Assembly: GCA_017439585.1 (NCBI GenBank)
Contig: JAFSIV010000023.1
Location: forward strand, 18,398 to 82,397
Source of the DNA: Clostridia bacterium
GTDB lineage: Bacteria > Bacillota > Clostridia > Oscillospirales > Acutalibacteraceae
Length of the DNA stretch: 64,000 nt
Direction: 5' to 3'
The position numbers and the translations under genes are program-made. Below, in pieces: positions 36,713 through 45,247 of the stretch; position 1 is the first letter of the stretch, and each line of letters opens with the position of its first letter. The notes under the pieces were generated by a model. That model saw only the letters and a program-made list of their open reading frames with translations. It ran no database searches and was not told where the DNA came from.

Positions 36713-38083
36713 TTAAACCTCCGTAATGCTAAATGATTTTTTAACAGTTTCTCTGGCTGTTTCTAATGTAAAATCCTTATCTAAATACATAAGCTGAGCA
36801 ATAAGATTACCAATAGCAGTAGCCTCGGTCGGTCCTGCGAGAAGACGCTTGCCGGTATATTCCTTCGTAAGCTCGTTAAGATAGCTATCCTTACTGCCAC
36901 CGCCTATTATATTTATTAAATCTATCGATTTTCCGCTAACCGTTTCGATAGTTTCAACCGCTTCCTTATAAGAATTAGCAAGGGAATGATAAACCGAGCT
37001 TAAAACATCTCCGATAGGAAGCTCTGGCTTGCCGAGGTGGTTTCTTATAGCTTCTATCATATTATCGGGTGCAACGAATTCTTTCGCATTTGGATTGATA
37101 AGCTCTTTGAAATCGCTTTCCTTTGCCATATTCATCATTTCATCGTATGTATACTTTTTATTGAGATTTCGTCTTATATTCTGGAATAACCACATACCCA
37201 TAATATTTTTAAGGAAACGGTAGCGGTAATTGATTCCGCCCTCGTTTGTAAAACCGCCGTTTAAAGCCTCAGGGCATAAAACAGGTTCTTTATTCTCGGT
37301 GCCGATAAGACTCCAAGTGCCTGAGGAGATATAAACTCCGTTATCTCCAACAGGGCAAGCAGCTACTGCCGAAGCAGTATCGTGGGAAGGACAGAAAACA
37401 ACCGTTGTATCAAATCCGATTTCCTGTTTAACTTCTTCGCTTAGATTTCCAATAACATCGCTTGGCAGCGACAGTTCTTTGAAAATATCGGTTTTTATTC
37501 CTAATAAATTTAACAGCTCATCGTCGCGTGTTTTGGTTTCGGCGTTAACGATAGCACCCGTTGTTGCATTTGTGTATTCATTTTTTACAACACCCGTCAG
37601 CTTATAAGAAAGATACTCGGGAATCATCAAAAAATGCTGGGCATTATCCAGCTTGCCTGATTTTTTATCACAGTAAAGCTGATAAATTGTATTAAAGTTT
37701 ATGGGTTGAATACCCGTTCTTTTATAAAGCTCTTCTCTGGGTATTATTTTATCAATTTCTTCTATAATACCGTTTGTTCTACCATCTCTGTATGCTATAA
37801 CAGGCATTATTTCTTGGTAGTTTTCGTCTAAAAGAACATAGTCAACCCCCCAAGTGTCAATAGCGACTGTAACCGGAAGTTTGCCGATATTTTTACATTC
37901 TTTAAGACCTGCTTTGACCTCACTTACCAGATGCTCTATATCCCAAACGATAGAACCGTCCTTATTCATTATGTTGTTTTCAAAACGGTAAACCTCTTGC
38001 TGTTTGAGTATTCCGTTTTCAAGCCAACCTAAGATATGCCTGCCGCTTGAAGCACCAATGTCTATTGCTAAACAATACTGCAA
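36713..38083 (-). CDS. rhaB: Rhamnulokinase
   Basis: 456 residues of the FGGY carbohydrate kinase family. The N-terminal ATPase motif is AIDIGASSGRHILG, WGVDYVLLD is the substrate-side block, and the C-terminal domain has NIIGGGSKDSYLNELT and GPTEATAIGN. The start is a TTG at 38083 placed by AAGGAGGTC eight bases upstream. It phosphorylates L-rhamnulose at O-1. First gene of the rha operon. The AraC-type regulator is immediately upstream on the same strand. Confidence 0.96.
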   Translation of the reverse strand: MQYCLAIDIGASSGRHILGWLENGILKQQEVYRFENNIMNKDGSIVWDIEHLVSEVKAGLKECKNIGKLPVTVAIDTWGVDYVLLDENYQEIMPVIAYRDGRTNGIIEEIDKIIPREELYKRTGIQPINFNTIYQLYCDKKSGKLDNAQHFLMIPEYLSYKLTGVVKNEYTNATTGAIVNAETKTRDDELLNLLGIKTDIFKELSLPSDVIGNLSEEVKQEIGFDTTVVFCPSHDTASAVAACPVGDNGVYISSGTWSLIGTENKEPVLCPEALNGGFTNEGGINYRYRFLKNIMGMWLFQNIRRNLNKKYTYDEMMNMAKESDFKELINPNAKEFVAPDNMIEAIRNHLGKPELPIGDVLSSVYHSLANSYKEAVETIETVSGKSIDLINIIGGGSKDSYLNELTKEYTGKRLLAGPTEATAIGNLIAQLMYLDKDFTLETARETVKKSFSITEV

Positions 38084-38205
38084 AAAAAGACCTCCTTTTT
38101 ATACGCTCAATTATAAGGTATAATATACCAACTATAACTATTATAATGAATAACAGCATATAAAAATAGGTCTTTATATTGTTTAAAACATGTCCTTTCT
38201 TGCAA

Positions 38206-39162
38206 CTATTTTTTTCTTTTTCGGTATTCCTTCGGGGACATTTTATAGTAAGCTGTGAAAATCTTATGGAAATAGCTTGTATTCTCATAGCCTACCGCAA
38301 TCGAAATATCCATAAAGCTTCTTTTTGTGTTGTCAAGCAAAAAAGCGGCTTGGGAAAGTCTTTTTTCTTGCATAAGTTTGGTAAAGGTTTTTCCTGTTTT
38401 TTTAAGAATTTCGCGCGAAAGCCAGCTTATATCATAATGAAAAATCTGAGCGGCTTCGGAAAGATTTCCATTTATATAATTAGTTTCAATATAATCAAGA
38501 AGTTTAAACACAACGGTATCTTCGTTAATTTCGGTTACGAGTTTATCGGTATGTAATATAATTTGCATAAAGATAAGCGACATAGTCATTTGCAGCTGTC
38601 TGCGTCGGTTAGGGGTATCTCCCATAACAATAAGGATAAGATTTTCCATTAAATTTTGTATTTCGGGTATGCTTGATACATTAAAATGCAAATAACTGTT
38701 GCTTTCATTCGAGCAAAGGCAATTTATAAAAAATGTTTTAATAGGACTTTCGTTTTCTCCAAATACAGAAAGCGTGTCTCCAAAAAAATGCGGAAGAATA
38801 ATAAAGTTTACCGCAATATCGTTTTTGTCTGCTTTCTTTATGCTATGGTGAATACCTTGACCTAAAAATAAAAGCTCTCCTTCTTGAAGTTTAATTTCCT
38901 TGCCCTCGATAATATGGGTGGTGCTTCCTTGGCACATATAAATAAGCTCAACATAATCGTGCGAGTGTTTTGGGAAATCTATAAAACGAGTATGCTTTCG
39001 CATAGTAATTAATTTTCCCTCGTCTAACAGCTTTTTGCTGTTAATTGTATTATCAATACCGAGCATATAGATATCCCGATTAATAGTTTTCTTACCGTCT
39101 AATATATCTTTTTCTTCGGGAGTAATCTGTTTTAAATTTTCAAGAATATTAGATTTAATCAT
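38206..39162 (-). CDS. AraC family regulator of the rhamnose operon
   Basis: 318 residues. An N-terminal cupin domain (about 55-130: RKHTRFIDFPKHSHDYVELIYMCQG, then FLGQGIHHSI) is followed by a helical linker and an AraC DNA-binding domain (about 215-316, SWLSREILKKTGKTFTKLM, ending KMSPKEYRKRKK). Its position directly before rhaB and on the same strand makes a RhaR/RhaS-like role likely. The 122-base gap to rhaB lacks a strong -35, as expected for an activated promoter. The ligand is inferred to be L-rhamnose. Confidence 0.9.
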   Translation of the reverse strand: MIKSNILENLKQITPEEKDILDGKKTINRDIYMLGIDNTINSKKLLDEGKLITMRKHTRFIDFPKHSHDYVELIYMCQGSTTHIIEGKEIKLQEGELLFLGQGIHHSIKKADKNDIAVNFIILPHFFGDTLSVFGENESPIKTFFINCLCSNESNSYLHFNVSSIPEIQNLMENLILIVMGDTPNRRRQLQMTMSLIFMQIILHTDKLVTEINEDTVVFKLLDYIETNYINGNLSEAAQIFHYDISWLSREILKKTGKTFTKLMQEKRLSQAAFLLDNTKRSFMDISIAVGYENTSYFHKIFTAYYKMSPKEYRKRKK

Positions 39163-39194
39163 AAATTCACATCCTTTGCAGTATGGACATTATT

Positions 39195-39223
39195 ATTTTA
39201 ACAGAAAATATTCATTAAATCAA
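39195..39223 (-). promoter_or_regulatory. Promoter of the rhamnose AraC regulator
   Basis: On the minus strand TTGATT (39223-39218), 17 bases, TAAAAT (39200-39195), 33 bases before the ATG at 39162. Confidence 0.6.
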
Positions 39224-39260
39224 TTAGCATTTATAACAGAATTTTGGTTCAAGATATGCC

Positions 39261-39289
39261 TTGACAATTTGAGATTCACAACTTATACT
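39261..39289 (+). promoter_or_regulatory. Promoter of manA
   Basis: TTGACA (39261-39266), 17-base spacer, TATACT (39284-39289), 33 bases ahead of the start at 39323. Confidence 0.7.
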
Positions 39290-39322
39290 ATTTACAATAG
39301 TTAAAGTTTAAAGGTGATGAAA

Positions 39323-40279
39323 ATGTATCCATTATTATTAACACCGCCTATCAAGGATTATCTATGGGGCGGAACAAAATTAAAAACAGATTTCGGGTTT
39401 AATACCGAAAAGGAAATTGCCGCAGAGGCTTGGATGTTATCTTGTCATAAAGACGGTATGAACATAGTTCAAAACGGCGAGCATAGAGGTAAAACAATAA
39501 ATGAGGTTTTGGAAATATGGGGCAAATCTGCGCTGGGCTATAATGCGGAAAGCTTTTCATATTTTCCAATTCTTATAAAGCTTATTGATGCTAAGCAAAA
39601 GCTTTCGGTTCAGGTGCATCCTGATGATGATTATGCATTGTCGGTTGAGGGTGAATACGGCAAAACTGAAATGTGGTATGTTGTTGACTGCGAAGAGGGT
39701 GCAGAACTGATTTACGGTTTTAAAGAAAACATATCAAAGGAAGAGTTTGAAAGAAGAATTAAGGATAACACCTTAACCGAGGTTTGCAATTTTGTGCCTG
39801 TTAATAAGGGTGATGTTTTCTTTATTAATGCAGGTACACTTCATGCAATAGGTGAGGGAATACTTATAGCTGAGGTTCAGCAAAATTCGAATACAACTTA
39901 CAGAGTATCCGATTACGGCAGACTCGGTGCAGACGGAAAACCCAGAGAGCTACATATTGATAAGGCTTTGGAGGTTACTAAATGTGAAGTTCCTCAAATT
40001 CCTTATGGTAAGGTAGGTAATATAAAATCTGAGGAAAATTTTGCTATAAGAGATTTAGCGGCTTGCGATAAGTTTTCGGCAAAGCTTTTAAGCTTAAACG
40101 GCGAATATAATGTGTATTCAAAGGATAGCTTTGTTTCGCTTGTAGTTCTTGACGGTAAATTTAATCTTTCGTTTAAAAATGAGAGTCTTTTTGCTAAAAA
40201 AGGAGACAGTATTTTTATTCCTGCAAGCTTAGAAGTAAAGCTTGACGGAAAAGCCGATATACTTTATAGTTTTGTGTAA
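39323..40279 (+). CDS. manA: Mannose-6-phosphate isomerase, class I
   Basis: 318 residues from the ATG at 39323, chosen over upstream GTG 39314 and ATG 39317, which lie inside or against the ribosome binding site AAAGGTG. It is a cupin-type zinc enzyme: KLIDAKQKLSVQVHPDDDYA gives the first zinc ligands, GKTEMWYVVDC the Glu and NAGTLHAIGEGIL the His. It interconverts mannose 6-phosphate and fructose 6-phosphate. The short length (about 320) is that of the Firmicutes type. It stands alone with its own promoter. Confidence 0.94.
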   Translation: MYPLLLTPPIKDYLWGGTKLKTDFGFNTEKEIAAEAWMLSCHKDGMNIVQNGEHRGKTINEVLEIWGKSALGYNAESFSYFPILIKLIDAKQKLSVQVHPDDDYALSVEGEYGKTEMWYVVDCEEGAELIYGFKENISKEEFERRIKDNTLTEVCNFVPVNKGDVFFINAGTLHAIGEGILIAEVQQNSNTTYRVSDYGRLGADGKPRELHIDKALEVTKCEVPQIPYGKVGNIKSEENFAIRDLAACDKFSAKLLSLNGEYNVYSKDSFVSLVVLDGKFNLSFKNESLFAKKGDSIFIPASLEVKLDGKADILYSFV

Positions 40280-40299
40280 ATTATAATAATTAGACTTGG

Positions 40300-40328
40300 T
40301 TGATTTTGTCTTAAAGATATGCTAAAAT
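40300..40328 (+). promoter_or_regulatory. Promoter of the sugar nucleotidyltransferase gene
   Basis: TTGATT (40300-40305), 17 bases, TAAAAT (40323-40328), 40 bases ahead of the ATG at 40368. Confidence 0.65.
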
Positions 40329-40367
40329 ATTTTTAAAATATTATGTTTTGATTTTTGGAGGCATAAA

Positions 40368-41249
40368 ATGAAAAAGGATATTACTTTAATCGTTATGGCG
40401 GCAGGAATGGGCAGCCGTTTTGGAGGACTTAAACAAATCGAGCCTATTGGACCTAATGGAGAGGTTTTGCTTGACTTTTCGGTTTATGATGCAGTCCAGG
40501 CAGGCTTTACAAAGGTTGTTTTTGTTATAAAGAAGCAAATCGAGAAGGATTTTAAAGAGGTTGTTGGCAAAAGAATAGCCAAGCGTGTTAAGGTTGAATA
40601 TGCTTTCCAGGAAACCGATAAATTACCTGAGGGTTATACCTGCCCTGAGGATAGAACAAAGCCTTGGGGAACTGCTCATGCTATTCTTTGTTGCAAGGAT
40701 ATTGTTAAAGAGCCTTTTGCGGTTGTTAATGCGGACGATTATTACGGTCGAAACGCATTCAAGCAGGTTGCAGACTTTTTGAATAGTGATACAAATGATT
40801 ATGCAATGGTTGGCTTCCGTTTGGTTAACACCTTGACCGAAAACGGTCATGTTTCTCGTGGAGTTTGCGAAATTGAAAACGGTATTTTAAAAACCGTAAC
40901 CGAAAGAACAAAGATTATAGATTGCAAATATACCGAGGACGACGGTGAAACCTGGATTAGTTTGCCTGAGGATACGGTTGTTTCTATGAATCTTTGGGGA
41001 TTCACACCCGATTTGTTCGATTATATCGAAACAGGCTTTAAGAAGTTCTTGGATGAAAAGATAAATGTTCCGAAATCGGAATATTATCTGCCTTCGGTTG
41101 TTTCTGAAAGAATAGAAAAGGGCGAGAAGCAGGTGCGCGTTCTTGTTGCCGAGGATAAATGGTACGGTGTTACTTATAAAGAAGATAAAGAGGTTGTGGT
41201 TTCGGCTATAACCAAAATGATTAATGACGGGCTTTACGAAGGATTATAA
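40368..41249 (+). CDS. Sugar nucleotidyltransferase (NTP transferase family)
   Basis: 293 residues. The nucleotide-binding signature MAAGMGSRFGGLKQIEPIG is at the N-terminus, KPWGTAHAI recognises the base, and AVVNADDYYG carries the metal-binding Asp. These enzymes join a sugar 1-phosphate to a nucleotide. The specificity is not clear: close bacterial relatives are annotated only as sugar phosphate nucleotidyltransferase. It may make an NDP-sugar for cell-surface polymers. It is a single gene with its own promoter and terminator. Confidence 0.85.
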   Translation: MKKDITLIVMAAGMGSRFGGLKQIEPIGPNGEVLLDFSVYDAVQAGFTKVVFVIKKQIEKDFKEVVGKRIAKRVKVEYAFQETDKLPEGYTCPEDRTKPWGTAHAILCCKDIVKEPFAVVNADDYYGRNAFKQVADFLNSDTNDYAMVGFRLVNTLTENGHVSRGVCEIENGILKTVTERTKIIDCKYTEDDGETWISLPEDTVVSMNLWGFTPDLFDYIETGFKKFLDEKINVPKSEYYLPSVVSERIEKGEKQVRVLVAEDKWYGVTYKEDKEVVVSAITKMINDGLYEGL

Positions 41250-41253
41250 ACAT

Positions 41254-41288
41254 AAAAACAGGCTATCTTTTTGAGATAGCCTGTTTTC
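41254..41288 (+). terminator. Rho-independent terminator after the nucleotidyltransferase
   Basis: ACAGGCTATCT and AGATAGCCTGT form an 11-base perfect stem with a five-base loop, extended by A/T pairs and followed by TTTTCTTTC. Confidence 0.92.
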
Positions 41289-41350
41289 TTTCGCCTTAAA
41301 ATGTATTTTAATCTTTAAACTGAAAATAATATCATTTAGAGGTGATAGCT

Positions 41351-42649
41351 TTGGGAAATGCTTGGGAAGAAAGTGTTAAAAAGCCCAGATTTGAAAGCTT
41401 AAAGGGTGATTTAGATACCGATGTTTTGATTATAGGCGGCGGAATAACGGGAATTTTATGTGGATATGAGCTTTGGAAAGCCGGAGTTGATTATACTATT
41501 GTTGAGGCGGATGAAATATGCTCAGGCATAACTCATAACACAACCGCAAAAATAACCTTACACCACGGCGCAATTTTTCATACTATGATTGACCGTTTTG
41601 GCGAGCATACCGCAAAGCTTTATATAAAAGCTCAAAACGAGGCACTTTTTAAATATAAAGAGCTTTGCAAAAATATAGATTGCGATTTTGAAATCAAAGA
41701 TTCTTATGTTTATTCTTTAAATAATGAGGAGAAAATAAAGCGAGAGGTTTTGGCGCTTAAAAAGCTTGGCGTTGATGCAGATTTTATAAAAAATCCCCAT
41801 TTACCCTTTAAAACGGCAGGTGCAGTTAGGGTTAAAAATCAGGCGCAATTTAATCCTTTGAAGTTTTTATATGAACTGGCAAAGGATTTGAATATTTATG
41901 AAAAAACTAAGGTTTTAGAATTAAAGCCCGACGGCGCGGTTACAAAATACGGTAAAATTATGGCAAAAAAGATTATCGTTGCTACCCATTTTCCTTTTAT
42001 AAATAAGCACGGAAGTTATTTTCTGAAAATGTATCAGCATCGTTCGTATGTTTTAGCGGTGGAAAATGCAGAAGATATAAACGGAATGTATGTTGATGAA
42101 GCAGACGACGGACTATCATTCAGAACTTATGATGATTTGCTCCTTATAGGCGGTGGAGGACACAGAACGGGCAAGCAGGGCGGTAATTATACTGAGCTTA
42201 GAGCTTTTGTGCGAAAATATTATCCGCAAGCTAAGGAGGTTTATTCCTGGGCAACGCAAGACTGCAAAACATTAGACGACATAGCTTATATAGGCAAATA
42301 TTCTTATAACACCCCGAATTTTTATGTTGCAACAGGTTTTAATAAATGGGGAATGACTAATGCTATGGTTTCGGCAAGTCTACTAGCTGATATGATTAAA
42401 GGTGGAAAAAATGAATTTCAAACTGTTTTCACCCCTCAAAGAAGTATCATAAGACCGCAGCTTGCGATAAATTCCGTAGAAGCTATAAAAGGAATTTTTA
42501 ATATAGGTGCGCCGAGATGTCCCCACTTAGGTTGCGCTTTAAGTTATAATAAAGCCGAGCATTCCTGGGATTGCTCTTGCCACGGCTCGCGTTTTTCTGA
42601 GAACGGAAAGCTTATAAACAATCCTGCAACCGACGATGCAAAATTTTAA
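41351..42649 (+). CDS. FAD-dependent oxidoreductase with C-terminal Rieske [2Fe-2S] domain
   Basis: 432 residues from a TTG at 41351, eight bases after AGAGG (the in-frame GTG at 41342 overlaps the site). The Rossmann FAD motif is VLIIGGGITGILCGYELWKAG, typical of the DAO family, with KIIVATHFPF later. The last 45 residues hold a Rieske cluster motif, CPHLGC and CSCHGSRF, with two Cys and two His ligands. Bacterial homologues (YhfW type) are usually longer, near 500 residues, and this one ends shortly after the second cluster motif. The substrate is unknown. Transcription seems to end at the hairpin inside the next gene's leader. Confidence 0.87.
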   Translation: MGNAWEESVKKPRFESLKGDLDTDVLIIGGGITGILCGYELWKAGVDYTIVEADEICSGITHNTTAKITLHHGAIFHTMIDRFGEHTAKLYIKAQNEALFKYKELCKNIDCDFEIKDSYVYSLNNEEKIKREVLALKKLGVDADFIKNPHLPFKTAGAVRVKNQAQFNPLKFLYELAKDLNIYEKTKVLELKPDGAVTKYGKIMAKKIIVATHFPFINKHGSYFLKMYQHRSYVLAVENAEDINGMYVDEADDGLSFRTYDDLLLIGGGGHRTGKQGGNYTELRAFVRKYYPQAKEVYSWATQDCKTLDDIAYIGKYSYNTPNFYVATGFNKWGMTNAMVSASLLADMIKGGKNEFQTVFTPQRSIIRPQLAINSVEAIKGIFNIGAPRCPHLGCALSYNKAEHSWDCSCHGSRFSENGKLINNPATDDAKF

Positions 42650-42663
42650 AAACCGAATAACTT

Positions 42664-42700
42664 AAAGCACCTCAGTATATAATTTACTGAGGTGTTTTTT
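42664..42700 (+). terminator. Terminator hairpin that also contains the tspO ribosome binding site
   Basis: CACCTCAGTA (42668-42677) pairs with TACTGAGGTG (42685-42694) around a seven-base loop, extended by a G-T and three A-T pairs and followed by six T. The GAGGTG in the right arm is the only good ribosome binding site for the ATG at 42701, so the hairpin both ends the upstream message and hides that site. Confidence 0.75.
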
Positions 42701-43168
42701 ATGAGAAAAGAAATAAAATCCTATATTGTTGCGATATTACTGCCCTTGGCGGTTGGGGGTCTTTCGGCTCTTTTGACGAGGGGAAGTATGGATATCTATG
42801 AAACAATAAATACTCCGTCCTTCGTACCGCCGGGGATAGTTTTCCCGATTGTTTGGACTATTCTTTATATTCTTATGGGAATTAGCAGTGGTATAATTTA
42901 TAACAGCAAATCAAATGATAAAGACAATGCACTTTTTATATACATAATTCAGCTAATGGTAAACTTCGTTTGGAGTATAATTTTCTTTAATTTAAGGGCA
43001 TTTCTAATTGCCTTTCTTTTAATTATTGTTTTATGGGTGCTTATTGCTTTAATGATTTCAAGGTTTTATAAAATAGATAAAACCGCCGCATATTTGCAAA
43101 TTCCGTATCTTTTATGGGTTACCTTTGCAGGAATTTTAAGTTTTGCGATTTATTTGTTAAACAGATAG
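42701..43168 (+). CDS. tspO: TspO/MBR family membrane protein
   Basis: 155 residues, five membrane segments, rich in Trp and Pro as usual for the family: PSFVPPGIVFPIVWTILYILMGIS (segments 1-2 region), LMVNFVWSIIFF and IPYLLWVTFAGIL. Members bind tetrapyrroles or cholesterol-like ligands, and the bacterial role is linked to porphyrin handling and stress. The ATG at 42701 is preferred to the in-frame GTG at 42692, which lies in the hairpin. Its ribosome binding site is buried in the terminator stem, so translation may be low unless the stem opens. Confidence 0.9.
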   Translation: MRKEIKSYIVAILLPLAVGGLSALLTRGSMDIYETINTPSFVPPGIVFPIVWTILYILMGISSGIIYNSKSNDKDNALFIYIIQLMVNFVWSIIFFNLRAFLIAFLLIIVLWVLIALMISRFYKIDKTAAYLQIPYLLWVTFAGILSFAIYLLNR

Positions 43169-43211
43169 GTTTAAAATATTATTGATTATTAAATTTAATT
43201 TTAAATAATGC

Positions 43212-43240
43212 TTGCAATTTGTCGAATGTTGTGTTAAAAT
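43212..43240 (+). promoter_or_regulatory. Promoter of the glycine riboswitch / symporter unit
   Basis: TTGCAA (43212-43217), 17 bases, TAAAAT (43235-43240), about 30 bases ahead of the aptamer. Confidence 0.7.
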
Positions 43241-43264
43241 ATTAAATTATATATGTCAATAAAT

Positions 43265-43443
43265 AAGCTATCCGACTTTGGAGAAGCTCGCTTAATGCGA
43301 GTGCCGAAGGTGTACGGCGGTTTAATGGTTATTTTTAGTTAGTCAAATAATCATTACCGTTAATCTCTCAGGCAAAAGGACAAAGGTAGGGGTTTTATAT
43401 CATATAAAATTCTTCGCCTGAGCCTTTTGGTTCAGGCTTTTTT
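43265..43443 (+). ncRNA. Single-aptamer glycine riboswitch with terminator platform
   Basis: The aptamer core shows the conserved glycine-type blocks GGAGAAGCTC, GTGCCGAAGG and CTCTCAGGCAAAAGGAC (43365-43381). P1 can close with CTTTG (43276-43280) and CAAAG (43381-43385). The expression platform is a terminator: GCCTGAGCC (43416-43424), loop TTTT, GGTTCAGGC (43429-43437), then six T. The terminator left arm GCCTGAG is also fully complementary to the aptamer core CTCAGGC (43367-43373). In the free state this gives an antiterminator, and glycine binding would free the terminator: an OFF switch. There is one aptamer only. The gene behind it is a glycine/alanine symporter, which fits. Confidence 0.93.
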
Positions 43444-43474
43444 ATTGGCTAATAAAAAATAAAGGAGAATGAAG

Positions 43475-45025
43475 ATGGAATTGTTTTTAGAAAAACTGGC
43501 AAGCTTTAATGATAGTATTAACGGTTTCGTTTGGGGTTGGGCAGGCTTAATTCTTTTGCTTGGCACCGGTCTCGTTGCAACCGTTTTTACTAAGGTGTTC
43601 CAAATTTCGCATTTGGGTCATTGGTGGAAAAATACTATCGGAAGTTTGTTCAAGAAGGATGTTATTGGTCATACCAAGGAGAAGGGTGCAATTTCTCCCT
43701 TCCAAGCATTGTGTACCGCTCTTGCGGCAACGGTTGGAACAGGTAATATCGCAGGTGTTGCAGCTGCTATTTGTGTTGGCGGTGCAGGCGCGGTTTTCTG
43801 GATGTGGGTTGCGGCTTTCTTAGGAATGATGACTAACTATTCCGAAAATGTTTTAGGTATGTATTTCCGTCGCAGAAATGCTAATGGAGAATGGTCGGGC
43901 GGCGCAATGTATTATTTGCGCGATGGTTTAGGTGCTAAGAAAAACTGCAAATGGATTGGTAAAATCTTAGCGGTATTGTTCTGTATTTTCACTATGCTCG
44001 CTTCTTTCGGTATCGGAAGTATGGGTCAGGTTAATAAAATAGTAGCCAATGTTGCTGCGGCTTTTGATGTTAAAGCGATTTCTTCTATTGAGATTTTTGG
44101 CGGTATTTCGCTTTATAATCTTATTTTAGGTTTAGTTGTTATGCTGTTAACCGCTTTAATAACCTTAGGCGGTTTAAAAAGAATAGCTTCGGTTGCCGAA
44201 AAAATTGTTCCCTTTATGGTTGTTTTATTCGTTGCAGGAAGTATAGTTATTATAGCAATAAATTATCAAAATGTTTTACCCGCTTTTAAGGCTATTTTTG
44301 TTAATGCATTTAAGCCTCAGTCCTTTGTTGGAGGAACCTTGGGTGCTGCAATTATGCTAGCCGCAAAGCAAGGCTTCAAGAGAGGCGTTTTCTCAAATGA
44401 GGCAGGTCTCGGTTCTTCGGTTATGGTTCATTCAAATTCGAATATCAAAGAACCCGTTAAGCAGGGTATGTGGGGTATATTCGAGGTTTTTGCAGACACA
44501 ATGGTTGTTTGCACTATGACCGCTTTGGTTATTTTGACCTCAGGTGTGTTTGATATAACGGCAGGTCCTACCGAAGCAGTTAAAGCTAACGAGGGTGCAA
44601 CTCTTGTTGCTGATGCTTTCAATAGTGTATTTGGTTGGGGAGATATCGGTCAAAGATTTATCGCTATTGCAATGTTCTTATTCGCATTCACAACCGTTCT
44701 CGGTTGGTCGCACTATGGCTCTAAGGCTTGGGAATATCTATTTGGCGCAAAAACCACTATTATCTTCAAAATTATCCATGTTTGCACCGTTATTTTCGGC
44801 GCAATACTTACTTCTTCATTAGCTTGGGATATTTCGGATACCTTTAACGGACTTATGATGATGCCTAACTTGGTAGGTGTTCTGGTTATGTTCCCGCTAG
44901 TTGTTAAGATAACAAATAATTATGTTGGCAGAAAAATTAAAGGCAAGGAAATTTCTCCTATTGTTTCTTATGATAAGAATATAGAAGAAGCTTATGCCGA
45001 AGAAATCGCTAATGACGGCGAATAA
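43475..45025 (+). CDS. Sodium:alanine/glycine symporter (AGCS family)
   Basis: 516 residues, about 10-11 membrane segments. The ATG at 43475 is seven bases after AAGGAG (ATG 43469 is too close). Family signatures are FQALCTALAATVGTGNIAGVA near residue 75, ATWMW-type GAVFWMWVAAFLGM, YFRRRNANGEWSGGAMYYL and KQGFKRGVFSNEAGLGSS. It imports glycine or alanine with Na+. Control by the glycine riboswitch directly upstream supports glycine as the main substrate. Confidence 0.94.
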   Translation: MELFLEKLASFNDSINGFVWGWAGLILLLGTGLVATVFTKVFQISHLGHWWKNTIGSLFKKDVIGHTKEKGAISPFQALCTALAATVGTGNIAGVAAAICVGGAGAVFWMWVAAFLGMMTNYSENVLGMYFRRRNANGEWSGGAMYYLRDGLGAKKNCKWIGKILAVLFCIFTMLASFGIGSMGQVNKIVANVAAAFDVKAISSIEIFGGISLYNLILGLVVMLLTALITLGGLKRIASVAEKIVPFMVVLFVAGSIVIIAINYQNVLPAFKAIFVNAFKPQSFVGGTLGAAIMLAAKQGFKRGVFSNEAGLGSSVMVHSNSNIKEPVKQGMWGIFEVFADTMVVCTMTALVILTSGVFDITAGPTEAVKANEGATLVADAFNSVFGWGDIGQRFIAIAMFLFAFTTVLGWSHYGSKAWEYLFGAKTTIIFKIIHVCTVIFGAILTSSLAWDISDTFNGLMMMPNLVGVLVMFPLVVKITNNYVGRKIKGKEISPIVSYDKNIEEAYAEEIANDGE

Positions 45026-45036
45026 TTAAGTTACAT

Positions 45037-45074
45037 AAAAACCCTCCTGAAAGTTAAAATTTCAGGAGGGTTTT
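45037..45074 (+). terminator. Rho-independent terminator after the symporter
   Basis: AAAACCCTCCTGAAA and TTTCAGGAGGGTTTT form a 15-base perfect stem with a seven-base loop. Confidence 0.92.
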
Positions 45075-45100
45075 CGCATAATAAAAGGTTGATGGAAGTA

Positions 45101-45218
45101 GATGCCTCCACTTGTCAGGGGAGGTGGATTTTGCGAAGTAAAAGACGGAGGGGTAGTTTTATATTCTCTCCCTCAGTCAAAACCTACGATTTTGCCAGCT
45201 CCCTCGTCAGAGGGAGCC
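45101..45218. repeat. Intergenic hairpin-rich dispersed repeat (Oscillospirales type)
   Basis: A run of small stems lies between two genes: TCCAC..GTGGA, CAAAA..TTTTG and a perfect GCTCCCTC-GTCA-GAGGGAGC (45198-45217). Read on the minus strand it begins GGCTCCCTCTGACGAGGGAG and goes on through GACTGAGGGAG, a sequence type I associate with multicopy intergenic repeats in gut Clostridia. It has no coding capacity and resembles a MITE or mobile RNA hairpin element. Copy number cannot be seen here, as only one copy lies in this window. Confidence 0.55.
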
Positions 45219-45247
45219 ACTAGTGTAATTATACTGTAAATTTTATA

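Noticed and set aside
38019-38288. Minus-strand frame of 89 residues across the rhaB start and the regulator end
   Set aside because: It overlaps two clear genes in another frame, has no family features and covers the likely rha promoter.
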